NCBI GenBank assembly: GCA_002440975.1
Contig: DJWN01000133.1
Coordinates: 26,592 to 46,073, forward strand
Origin: Bacteroidales bacterium UBA6229
Lineage (GTDB): Bacteria; Bacteroidota; Bacteroidia; Bacteroidales; F082
Length of the DNA stretch: 19,482 nt
Direction: 5' to 3'
The notes under the pieces: generated by a model
The model's database searches: none
Told to the model about the DNA's origin: nothing
Seen by the model: the letters and a program-made list of their open reading frames with translations, nothing else
Shown here: piece after piece, positions 1-7,797 of the stretch
Numbering within the stretch: the stretch's first letter is position 1
Layout of the letters: each line of letters opens with the position of its first letter
Made by a program: the position numbers and the translations under genes

Positions 1-1
1 T

Positions 2-2791
2 ATTCTGATTCTTCCATTGTTCTTTAAAGCCGAGATTGTTGAAATTGTTAAGACTGAGCTGAACAAGCAAGTGAACGCAAAGCTTGATTTTGCTGATGCC
101 GACCTGAGCCTTATCCGGCATTTTCCTGATTTTACGCTCGATTTGAATCAGTTGAGTATCATTGGTACTGATGAGTTTGAGACTGATACCCTGCTGAATC
201 TTGAAGCTTTGAGCCTGCGAATTGATGTGTTAAAGGCCTTAAAAGGCGACTATGTGATCAAGGAATTGAGGTTTTATGAACCTTTCATTAATCTGCTGGT
301 TAACAAAGACGGACTGGCAAACTGGGATATCGCAGCGACTTCGGAAACTGCTGATGCTCCTGTTGAAGAAACAAGTACTGAAGCTATACAGCTAAAAATC
401 AAGCAAATGAGCCTGAAGGACGGAACCTTGAAATATTTTGATCAGTCAATGGACTTGGTAGCCGAAATTTATGGAATGGAGATGAGCCTGAAAGGTGATC
501 TCTCAACCGACAAATCGAGTTTGGCTACCCGGCTCACTGCAAAATCCTTTGATTTGAGTTACGAGGGTTTTCCTTATTTTAATAGCGTTGCAGTGCGTTT
601 TAACGCCATGTTTCTGATTGATTTGGCCAATAGCATTTACACTTTTAAGGAGAATGAACTTGTACTCAACGATTTGCTGATCAATTTTGAAGGCTCGGTA
701 GGTATGAATGCGGATAGTTACACCTTGCTTTTAAATTTTGATGCACCAAAATCTGAATTCAGGCAGCTGGTTTCGCTTATCCCGGCCTTTTATAAAAATG
801 ATTTTGATAAGTTTCAGGCGAGCGGAAATTTTCAACTGGATGGCTTTGTGAAGGGAACCTATAGCGAGAATCAAATTCCGGCTTACGGTCTTAATCTCAA
901 AGTTGACAATGCCTCTTTTGGATATCCTGATTTGCCTGCCAGGGTCGAAACCTTAAATCTGAATGCCTCGGTTAATAATAAAACCGGCGAAACCGATGAT
1001 GCTGAAATAGAAATTTCCGATTTCAACTGGCAGCTTGCAGGTCAGCCATTTCAGATGAATCTAAGCCTGAAAACTCCGGTTTCTGATCCGCAATTTAATA
1101 TTTCTACATCGGGTGTGCTCGATTTTGGACAGCTGACGGCCTTATTACCCGACGAGCATAAGCTTGATTTGCAAGGATTATTGGAAGCCGATTTCAGAAT
1201 CAAAGGCAAGATGTCTGATATCGAAAACAATCGGTTTGATCAGGTGAACGCATCCGGTAGTCTGGTGTTGCAAAATTTTGAGTTTGCTGATTCAACCATA
1301 TTGAGCTTGCCGGTTAAGATTTCCAATGCGCAGTTGAATTTATCTCCCAAATTCATTGATTTGCTCAATACCAGTATTAGTATTGGCAGGAGCGACATCA
1401 GAGTTGATGGTCGAATCGAAGATTACCTGCCTTATGCACTTGCTGACGGCACTTTAACAGGCCGACTCAATCATCAATCTGTGCTGCTGGATGTGGATGA
1501 ATTGATGACCCTCACCGGTGAGGAGCAACAACCGGAAGGTTCTGCCTCGGACACGAGCGAATTTGTTTTGGAACTACCGAAAAATCTGATATTTGATTTT
1601 GAATCGAATATCCAGAAAATCAGCTTCGAGCCTTATGAACTTACAGCAGTAAAAGCGAAATTGCACTATGATAATCAGGAAATTAAGTTCGAGGAGTTTG
1701 CTGCAGAATTGTTGGATGGAAAGATGAATATGAACGGCACTTTTGCTGCCCTGGAAGATATGCCGGCTCAGTTGGAAGTGGATTTTAAACTTACCGATCT
1801 GGATATTCCCAAAGCCTGGAAAACCATAGACCTTCTGCAGAAAACCGTGCCAATTGCGCAACAGGCTAAAGGAACCATGACGGCACAGTTTGAGGTTTCC
1901 ACCAGGCTGGATGCTGAATTTAGTCCGGTATATGAAAGTATGCATGGAGGTGGAATATTAAAAACCAGTCAGTTAAGTATTTCAAACCTGAGTAGTTTGC
2001 AAAAGCTAAACTCCTTGCTTGGAACGCAGCAATTTGACCAAATGGTAACAGATGGTTTGAATATTTCGTTCGAGTTTATCAACGGACGGGTTTATCAAAA
2101 ACCTTTCAATGTAAAATTAGGCGGGCAGGAAACGACCATGTCGGGCAGCACGGGTTTTGATCAAACCCTTGATTATGATTTGTTGTTTAAAGTGCCTTAT
2201 GGTAAGCTAGGATCTTCAATTCAAAAGGGTATCACTGACTTGGCAGGTTTGGCAGGCAATACCTTTTCGGTGAATCCTGAGGATGAAATGCAAATCAAGG
2301 CAAAAATGACAGGAACAACTTCCGATCCGGTTTTTAGTATTGATTACAAGGATTATGCCTCGAACTTAAAGCAACAGATTAAGGATCAGATCAGCCAAAA
2401 AATTGATGAGGAAAAAGAGAAACTGCGCGAGCAAAGCCGTGAGGAAGGCGCCAAAATATTGAATCAGGCTCAGGCGAAAGCTGATAAATTGATTGCTGAA
2501 GCCACATCAGCAGCGCAAAGGATAAGAGAAGAAGGAGCTTCGGCGGCCCAAAGAGTTCGTACTGAAGCAGAAGCGCAGGCAGTGAATGTAGTGGCAGAGG
2601 GGAAAAAGAAAGGAATCCTGGCAGAAGCTGCAGCAAAAGAAGTTGCTAAGAAAATACGCACTGAAGCTGATAATCAGGCAAAAAATCTGGAGCAACAAGC
2701 TAATCAGCGGGCAGATCAGGTAGAATCAGAAGCCCGGAAGCAAGCCGAAAATATTATGCAAGAGGCTCAACAACAAGCTGATAAACTCTGA
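2..2791 (+). CDS. AsmA-like envelope protein with long C-terminal coiled coil (5' end cut by window edge)
   Basis: The reading frame is open to the window edge and the first residues (ILILPLFFKAEIVEIVK) look like the end of an N-terminal membrane anchor, so the true start lies upstream; the TTG at 17 is not a credible start. The following stretch resembles the AsmA N-terminal domain, and the roughly 900-residue length with alternating beta-strand patterns fits the AsmA family, whose members sit in the bacterial envelope and are linked to lipid transport and outer-membrane assembly. A glycine- and beta-rich segment (about residues 620-770 counted from base 17) resembles the AsmA C-terminal region. 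From about residue 780 the protein changes to an Ala/Glu/Gln/Lys-rich helix; residues 811-920 form ten consecutive 11-residue repeats. The exact substrate is unknown. The family call is fairly sure; the role of the tail is inference. Confidence 0.85.
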   Translation: MLILPLFFKAEIVEIVKTELNKQVNAKLDFADADLSLIRHFPDFTLDLNQLSIIGTDEFETDTLLNLEALSLRIDVLKALKGDYVIKELRFYEPFINLLVNKDGLANWDIAATSETADAPVEETSTEAIQLKIKQMSLKDGTLKYFDQSMDLVAEIYGMEMSLKGDLSTDKSSLATRLTAKSFDLSYEGFPYFNSVAVRFNAMFLIDLANSIYTFKENELVLNDLLINFEGSVGMNADSYTLLLNFDAPKSEFRQLVSLIPAFYKNDFDKFQASGNFQLDGFVKGTYSENQIPAYGLNLKVDNASFGYPDLPARVETLNLNASVNNKTGETDDAEIEISDFNWQLAGQPFQMNLSLKTPVSDPQFNISTSGVLDFGQLTALLPDEHKLDLQGLLEADFRIKGKMSDIENNRFDQVNASGSLVLQNFEFADSTILSLPVKISNAQLNLSPKFIDLLNTSISIGRSDIRVDGRIEDYLPYALADGTLTGRLNHQSVLLDVDELMTLTGEEQQPEGSASDTSEFVLELPKNLIFDFESNIQKISFEPYELTAVKAKLHYDNQEIKFEEFAAELLDGKMNMNGTFAALEDMPAQLEVDFKLTDLDIPKAWKTIDLLQKTVPIAQQAKGTMTAQFEVSTRLDAEFSPVYESMHGGGILKTSQLSISNLSSLQKLNSLLGTQQFDQMVTDGLNISFEFINGRVYQKPFNVKLGGQETTMSGSTGFDQTLDYDLLFKVPYGKLGSSIQKGITDLAGLAGNTFSVNPEDEMQIKAKMTGTTSDPVFSIDYKDYASNLKQQIKDQISQKIDEEKEKLREQSREEGAKILNQAQAKADKLIAEATSAAQRIREEGASAAQRVRTEAEAQAVNVVAEGKKKGILAEAAAKEVAKKIRTEADNQAKNLEQQANQRADQVESEARKQAENIMQEAQQQADKL

Positions 2792-2850
2792 TTTCTCTTA
2801 GGTAATTTGAAGTTCTTAATGACACTGCTTGTTTTCTCCTGGCAAAAAAA

Positions 2851-2929
2851 ATTCCAGCCGTCTTTCTTATAAGAGGCTGTTCACTTTTATCGTTCCAAAG
2901 TTACGATCAGTGAACACTTTCGCTGGAAT
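2851..2929. repeat. Nested imperfect inverted repeat between convergent genes
   Basis: Three nested complementary pairs are visible: ATTCCAGC (2851-2858) with GCTGGAAT (2922-2929), TGTTCACT (2878-2885) with AGTGAACA (2909-2916), and ATCGT (2889-2893) with ACGAT (2903-2907). It lies in the 229-base gap between the 3' ends of the AsmA-like gene and the phosphodiesterase gene. It has no good T tract in either direction, so it is a weak terminator candidate; it could be a small palindromic repeat or a structured RNA end. No credible gene is seen in this gap. Confidence 0.5.
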
Positions 2930-3020
2930 AGGGAGCGATTTTCAGTCAGTAAGCTTTGGAAAACATATTGTCGTGATAGAAGCAAAAGCCATCCTGGAAA
3001 TCAAATTTTTCATCAGAAGG

Positions 3021-4241
3021 TTATTTTAGAACCATTTTTATGCTGTCGAGCTTGCCGTCAACTGCAACTGGTTTTAGCTTAAGTATTTCGGCCATTAAAG
3101 GGTAAAGATGAATGTTTTGGAAAGGCTTTACAACGGTATTTTGCTTAAAGGATTTGCCTGTTGCATAAAAAATGGCACTCACATCCTTGTTGCGGATGTC
3201 GTAGCCGTGGGTTCCTTTTGCTTCGTTAACAGTCCACGACCAGAAAATACTCCAGCCGTCATCTGCCAGAAGTGTCATATCGTGTGTGCGTGGGTGAGTG
3301 CCATGATTGAGGTGTTCTGGTGCCTGGCCATGTTTCCAGATTTTCAGGTGTGGCACATGGCTTAAAGCATTGTAAACGCTGTCTTCGAACTCGTCTTTCA
3401 CAATCAGATTCATGGTTGGATTCCAGCCATCAATCAGTGTAATCATACTGGTATCGACGTAATGATCCAGCATGATTCGACGATCTGGCGAAAGGCTTGC
3501 CATACCATGATCCGAAACCACAATAAAATCTACTTTCCCGGCAATGGACAGTTGTGCCAGCCTGTTGCGAAAAACACCCACCAAACTGTCAACGCGATGA
3601 ATAACAGGCTGTAGGCTGTCGCTTTCGGGGCCGTAGTGGTGTCCGCTTGAGTCGGGTTCATCAAAGTACCACATAATCAAACGCGGACGTTGTTCTTCGG
3701 GGAGTTGTAGCCAGGCAATCACGGTATCAAGCCGCTGTTCAAAAGGGAAATCGTGTTCGTATCTTTTCCAGTAGGTTGGCCTGATGCCTTGTACATCAGC
3801 TTCGCTTCCTACCCAAAAGAAGGTGGCTGTTTTCAAACCTTGCTTTTCTGCTGTTACCCAGATAGGCTCGCCACCGTAAAACTTTCCTTGTTCCACAGAG
3901 CTTCTGTTGCTCTTGTCGTTATAATATTCCTTCAGTTCAGGATCATAAAATCTGTTTACTAAAATTCCATGATGATCTGGATATAAACCTGTTGCCATAG
4001 TGTAGTGATTGGCAAAGGTGGTAGAGGGGAAGCTCGGAATCATGCGTTCGGCTTTAACGCCTTCAAGTGCCATTTGATCCAGCTGTGGTGTACCGTGAAT
4101 TATTGGGTAATCCCAACGGAAACCGTCAAGAGAGAGAACAACAAGGATACGTTCGTCTTTTTGATTTTTATTGTTTTGTGGGGAGCAACCGAAAAGCAGT
4201 AAAAAACAAATTGAGATTACCAGTAAGGATAGCTGTTTCAT
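3021..4241 (-). CDS. Lipoprotein type I phosphodiesterase / nucleotide pyrophosphatase (ENPP family)
   Basis: This 406-residue protein belongs to the type I phosphodiesterase/nucleotide pyrophosphatase branch of the alkaline phosphatase superfamily, two-zinc enzymes that cleave phosphodiester or pyrophosphate bonds. Visible family residues are Asp39 (SLDGFRWDY), the nucleophile Thr75 with Asn78 in PSTTFANHY, TGLYPDHHG at 85-92, Asp197 and His201 (DEPDSSGHH), Asp244-His245 (SDHGM) and His345 (GTHGYD). The N-terminus is a lipoprotein signal with lipobox LLFGC, Cys19 being the predicted lipidated residue, so the enzyme should act outside the cytoplasmic membrane. I chose the ATG at 4241 because the upstream ATG at 4268 would place nine charged and polar residues before the signal peptide. 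It follows the Oar-like receptor gene on the same strand but a terminator separates them. The substrate (nucleotides, nucleotide sugars or lipids) cannot be told from sequence. Confidence 0.9.
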   Translation of the reverse strand: MKQLSLLVISICFLLLFGCSPQNNKNQKDERILVVLSLDGFRWDYPIIHGTPQLDQMALEGVKAERMIPSFPSTTFANHYTMATGLYPDHHGILVNRFYDPELKEYYNDKSNRSSVEQGKFYGGEPIWVTAEKQGLKTATFFWVGSEADVQGIRPTYWKRYEHDFPFEQRLDTVIAWLQLPEEQRPRLIMWYFDEPDSSGHHYGPESDSLQPVIHRVDSLVGVFRNRLAQLSIAGKVDFIVVSDHGMASLSPDRRIMLDHYVDTSMITLIDGWNPTMNLIVKDEFEDSVYNALSHVPHLKIWKHGQAPEHLNHGTHPRTHDMTLLADDGWSIFWSWTVNEAKGTHGYDIRNKDVSAIFYATGKSFKQNTVVKPFQNIHLYPLMAEILKLKPVAVDGKLDSIKMVLK

Positions 4242-4278
4242 TTGTAAAAGTTTCAATTTATATAACAACGAAATTAAG

Positions 4279-4312
4279 AAAAAAAGAGGCCCGATCAGGA
4301 GCCTCTTTTTTA
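4279..4312 (-). terminator. Intrinsic terminator of the Oar-like receptor gene
   Basis: AAAAAGAGGC (4281-4290) and GCCTCTTTTT (4301-4310) form a 10-base-pair stem around a 10-base loop. Read on the minus strand the stem ends in a run of T, as expected for an intrinsic terminator about 22 bases after the receptor's stop codon. The A/T symmetry means it could also act on the plus strand, but no plus-strand gene ends here. Confidence 0.85.
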
Positions 4313-4334
4313 ATAGATTATTAATTATTCGGGA

Positions 4335-7300
4335 TTAGTTGAACAAGTATCTGATACCGATCTGGCCTGTCCAGCGCGAACCGTAGATGCCAACATCGCT
4401 AACGTTATAGATATCTTCTACATCAGCAGGGCCGGTATAGGTGAATTGAGCATTGCCAATTGCATCCACACCTTCATATTTTATCAACTGCCAGGCATCG
4501 TTTGTAATGTATCTGCGAATACCCCATTCAGGATTAAGCAGGTTAGTAAAATTAAAGATATCCAAAGTAAGCTGCAAGGTATGCCGTTTGCCACCTGCAT
4601 TAATATAGAAATCCTGGGCAAGTTTGAGGTCGATCACACTTTCGAAAGGAAGTCGACTGCCATTTCTTACAGCATAATCACCTCGGTTCTCACTCAAATA
4701 CTTATCGCTTTCGATAAAGCTGTTAAGGGCAGCCCACTGTTCATCAGCAGTTTTTATAACTTCACCTTGCTCATCAAAGATTGGCACAAAATTAATTTGA
4801 CTCTGATTTGCAGGGATCCAAATGAGATTACCAGCATTTTCACGTTCGTTATTTAAACGTCCATTGTTGTCATTATATACATAGGAATATCTTTGACCAC
4901 TTTGTCCGTTATAAACAAGACTCAGCGTAGTAGCAAAGTTGTTCGCGTATTCGATGCGATAGGAAAGGAAAGCTAGCACACGGCTGCCTAAATCAAAATC
5001 TGAATAACTCAGATCCAGATGATTCAATCCGCGCACTGTTTCCATATAACGCCATTGCGAGCTATTTTGAGAAGATGTTCCGTCATTTACTGATTTTGAC
5101 CGGCCAAAAGTATAGGCTACTGTACCAGATAGACCTTTGCTGATTGGTTTTGTGAGTTGAGCAGTGAGGTTATAAGTATAGCCTTCGCTGGTATTTGTGC
5201 CATAGATTATACGGGAGTAAACATTTTCGATTCTTTGATAAGGATACTTTGGACGATGATCTGGATAAACGGATCCAACCTCTGGATCAAGGTTAGGATT
5301 AAGCATAGCTCCATTAGACGGTACCTGATTAACGTCATAGTAAATTACATTGTTGATGTTTTTAGTATAAATAGCTTCAACACTTCCAATCAAACCCCAC
5401 CAGGGTAATTTATGGTCAATGCCAATGCTTGTTCTGAGTACCTGAGGATTTTTGAAATCTTTGGAAAATAAGTCAACCTGCCCACTTGGAATTGGATCGG
5501 ATTGTCCGAAATCTGTTGCGGTATACTGGTTATCCCATTCTGGTCTGAAATCAACAGCACCATTATAAATTACCCCGCCAACAGTTAGGCCGTTATTTGT
5601 ATAGGCACCACCCGGCCAAACCAAGGGTAAGCGACTTGTAAACAAACCAATACCTCCTCTTAGCTGAGTGCTTTGATCTCCATAAACATCCCAGTTAAAA
5701 CCAAGCCGGGGATTCACACTTAGGTAAGCATTAGGCATTTCACCTACCTTTGCGCCTTTAAGATCATAACCATACGATTCAATTTTAGCAATCGTGGTAT
5801 CATTGAATCCGTCCCAAACTGACTGATTGCCTTTTGCGTTTGGAGTATCGAGGTATTGAGGAATATCAAAACGCAGACCTGCAGTAATTTTGAAGTTGTC
5901 ATTTATTTGCCATTCATCCTGCACATAGAGGCCGTATTGCATGGTGCGAAAATCAGCAGCAGCTGCAGAACCATCACCTACAATGTTATCAACGAGTGAA
6001 TAGCCACGGTCGTATCGCACAGCAGGAAGACCTGCCATAAAAGCACCCAGACTATCGTAACGATACTGACCATATGCCTGACGCATGAACAGGTTGTAGG
6101 ATTTGCCATATTCAATGTTTACCCCAAAAGTAACAGTATGAGAGCCTTTATAAATTGTGAAATTGTTGTTTACAGTCAAAATGTCCTGATCAAGCTGGTT
6201 CCCGGTTGAGTAGGGTTCTGATCCGGCGTAGATTGTACCTTCACCATCAAAGATTTGTAAATAGGGGAACTTGCCACCAAGTGGATTACGGTCGTCGCGT
6301 ACGGCGGTATAGCCAACGATCAGGTTGTTTGACATGGTGTTCCAGTTGCTTTTCAATTCCAGTGCAGTAGAGTTGGTTACACTTGGGAAGAACTCACCAT
6401 TGTTATAAAAATTAATCGTTGAGTTACTAGACCTGTTAGCTCTTATGGCTTCGCTATTAGTATAGGAATGACGCAAAGTCAGCTTATGATTCTTACCCAG
6501 GTTAAGGTCGAATCGGGCTAAAAATTTATCGCTGTTAAGTTCGCGGACATTGTTTAAATATCCACCAGGATCATAGCCAAATTCTTTAAGTTTATTGGCA
6601 AATGCCTGAAGTTGACCTTCGGTAGATTTACCAATATAATTGCCAAAGCTGAATGGCTGTGGTGTTTCATCGCGTTGAAACTCGGCATTTACAAAGAAGA
6701 AGAGTTTGTTTTTGATGATGGGGCCTCCAACGCGCATACCATAAGTTTTGGCTGTGAACTCATCCAGTTTGGTTCTGTCTTTCACATCTTTGCCTGGGGT
6801 TTTTCCGGCCAAACTTTCATTGCGGTAAAACATATAAGCCGAACCTTCAAATTCGTTTGTGCCACGACGGGTTACAGCATTGATGCTTGCACCTGCAAAT
6901 CCACCCTGACGGACATCGTAAGGAGCCACAACTATCTGAAACTGGTCAATAGCATCCAGGCTGATCGGATTAGCTCCTGTTTGTCCGCCATTAGTGCCGG
7001 AAGCAGAAAGCCCGAAAACATCGTTGTTTACAGCACCATCAAACGAAATGGCATTGTATCGGTTATTAATCCCGGCCACGGTAATGGCACCAGTGCTTCC
7101 GGTAACATTAGCCTGTGGTGTAAGCCTTACGAAGTCGCCAATCGAGCGACTAAGCGTTGGCAATTTGGTAATCTGGTCTTTGCTTACATAAGTTTCGGCA
7201 CCTGTTCTGTTACCATCGAAGATATCGTTTGTCGAGGCGACCACCTCAACATCGGCAAGTGTAACCGCTGTTTCGCTGAGTTTTACATCAAGTTTTAAAG

Positions 7301-7610
7301 TCTGTCCCAACGTAAGGAAGAGGTCTTCTCTGACATAAGGTCTAAAACCAACAAACGAGACAGTTACCTTGTAAGGCCCACCCACGTTCATATTAGGTAT
7401 CCTGTAATAACCGCTTGCATCTGTAACGGTACCAAACTGTGTACCGGTTGGCAGGTCAATAACAACAACCGTTGCCCCCGGAAGGGTTTCGCCTGAGTTA
7501 TCAAATACTCTTCCGTTCATTCCGGAAGTGGTAGTACCTTGTGCAAAAACACTTTGCCAGCCGAAAATCGCTAAAGTTGCTAAAAGGCTGATTAGTAGAA
7601 CTTTTTTCAT
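4335..7610 (-). CDS. Oar-like TonB-dependent outer-membrane receptor
   Basis: The 1091-residue protein starts with a signal peptide (about residues 1-23, likely cut near VFAQ), followed by a carboxypeptidase-regulatory-like beta-sandwich (about 32-115, SGMNGRVFDNSGETLPGATV), a TonB plug (about 140-255) and a large beta-barrel to the end, which closes with GIRYLFN, a typical outer-membrane barrel terminus with an aromatic residue near the end. Length, domain order and the plug sequence match the Oar-like TonB receptors of Bacteroidota and Myxococcota rather than SusC, and no SusD partner lies nearby. The substrate is unknown; Oar proteins are linked in other bacteria to adhesion, development or protein uptake and secretion. 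The gene has its own candidate promoter at 7647-7654, a pair of palindromes upstream and a strong terminator after it, so it looks like a single-gene unit. Confidence 0.88.
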   Translation of the reverse strand: MKKVLLISLLATLAIFGWQSVFAQGTTTSGMNGRVFDNSGETLPGATVVVIDLPTGTQFGTVTDASGYYRIPNMNVGGPYKVTVSFVGFRPYVREDLFLTLGQTLKLDVKLSETAVTLADVEVVASTNDIFDGNRTGAETYVSKDQITKLPTLSRSIGDFVRLTPQANVTGSTGAITVAGINNRYNAISFDGAVNNDVFGLSASGTNGGQTGANPISLDAIDQFQIVVAPYDVRQGGFAGASINAVTRRGTNEFEGSAYMFYRNESLAGKTPGKDVKDRTKLDEFTAKTYGMRVGGPIIKNKLFFFVNAEFQRDETPQPFSFGNYIGKSTEGQLQAFANKLKEFGYDPGGYLNNVRELNSDKFLARFDLNLGKNHKLTLRHSYTNSEAIRANRSSNSTINFYNNGEFFPSVTNSTALELKSNWNTMSNNLIVGYTAVRDDRNPLGGKFPYLQIFDGEGTIYAGSEPYSTGNQLDQDILTVNNNFTIYKGSHTVTFGVNIEYGKSYNLFMRQAYGQYRYDSLGAFMAGLPAVRYDRGYSLVDNIVGDGSAAAADFRTMQYGLYVQDEWQINDNFKITAGLRFDIPQYLDTPNAKGNQSVWDGFNDTTIAKIESYGYDLKGAKVGEMPNAYLSVNPRLGFNWDVYGDQSTQLRGGIGLFTSRLPLVWPGGAYTNNGLTVGGVIYNGAVDFRPEWDNQYTATDFGQSDPIPSGQVDLFSKDFKNPQVLRTSIGIDHKLPWWGLIGSVEAIYTKNINNVIYYDVNQVPSNGAMLNPNLDPEVGSVYPDHRPKYPYQRIENVYSRIIYGTNTSEGYTYNLTAQLTKPISKGLSGTVAYTFGRSKSVNDGTSSQNSSQWRYMETVRGLNHLDLSYSDFDLGSRVLAFLSYRIEYANNFATTLSLVYNGQSGQRYSYVYNDNNGRLNNERENAGNLIWIPANQSQINFVPIFDEQGEVIKTADEQWAALNSFIESDKYLSENRGDYAVRNGSRLPFESVIDLKLAQDFYINAGGKRHTLQLTLDIFNFTNLLNPEWGIRRYITNDAWQLIKYEGVDAIGNAQFTYTGPADVEDIYNVSDVGIYGSRWTGQIGIRYLFN

Positions 7611-7646
7611 AAGGAATAATTTTTATTAATGGTTTAATTCGTGGTT

Positions 7647-7654
7647 CAAAAATA
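7647..7654 (-). promoter_or_regulatory. Candidate -7 box (TATTTTTG) for the Oar-like receptor gene
   Basis: On the minus strand TATTTTTG matches the Bacteroidota -7 consensus TAnnTTTG, about 36 bases before the ATG. No good TTTG is found 19-21 bases upstream, which would fit a promoter that depends on an activator. Confidence 0.5.
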
Positions 7655-7683
7655 GCTTTTTACTTTTTGACAGGGTTTAATTT

Positions 7684-7714
7684 TTTGTTAACAAAGTTTG
7701 ATATTTGTTAACAA
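7684..7714. promoter_or_regulatory. Two TTGTTAACAA palindromes 20 bases apart
   Basis: TTTGTTAACAAA at 7684-7695 is a perfect 12-base palindrome and TTGTTAACAA at 7705-7714 is a perfect 10-base palindrome. Their centres are 20 bases apart, about two helical turns, so two dimers would bind the same face of the DNA. They lie roughly 50 and 70 bases upstream of the expected transcription start of the Oar-like receptor gene, a usual place for activator sites. The regulator is unknown. Confidence 0.5.
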
Positions 7715-7763
7715 TAACGGTGGCAGGAATTGATGTTCCAGGAAACACATGATATAAGCAGTT

Positions 7764-7785
7764 AAAAAGAAATGCAATTCTTTTT
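7764..7785 (-). terminator. Weak AT-rich hairpin after the flavin-receptor gene
   Basis: AAAAAGAA (7764-7771) and TTCTTTTT (7778-7785) form an 8-base-pair stem with a 6-base loop, 12 bases past the stop codon of the receptor gene that ends at 7798. The stem contains only two G-C pairs, so termination strength is doubtful. Confidence 0.35.
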
Positions 7786-7797
7786 TTTGACAGGTTA

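Noticed and set aside
2829..3029. Plus-strand 66-codon frame in the gap after the AsmA-like gene
   Set aside because: It lies over the nested inverted repeat, lacks a recognisable domain, and overlaps the end of the phosphodiesterase gene on the other strand.
6612..7298. Plus-strand 228-codon frame inside the Oar-like receptor gene
   Set aside because: Antisense to a strong TonB receptor gene; no domain or promoter; long shadow frames are common opposite such genes.
7667..7672. TTGACA as a sigma-70 -35 box on the plus strand
   Set aside because: There is no plus-strand gene downstream and the organism's promoters follow the TTTG/TAnnTTTG pattern.
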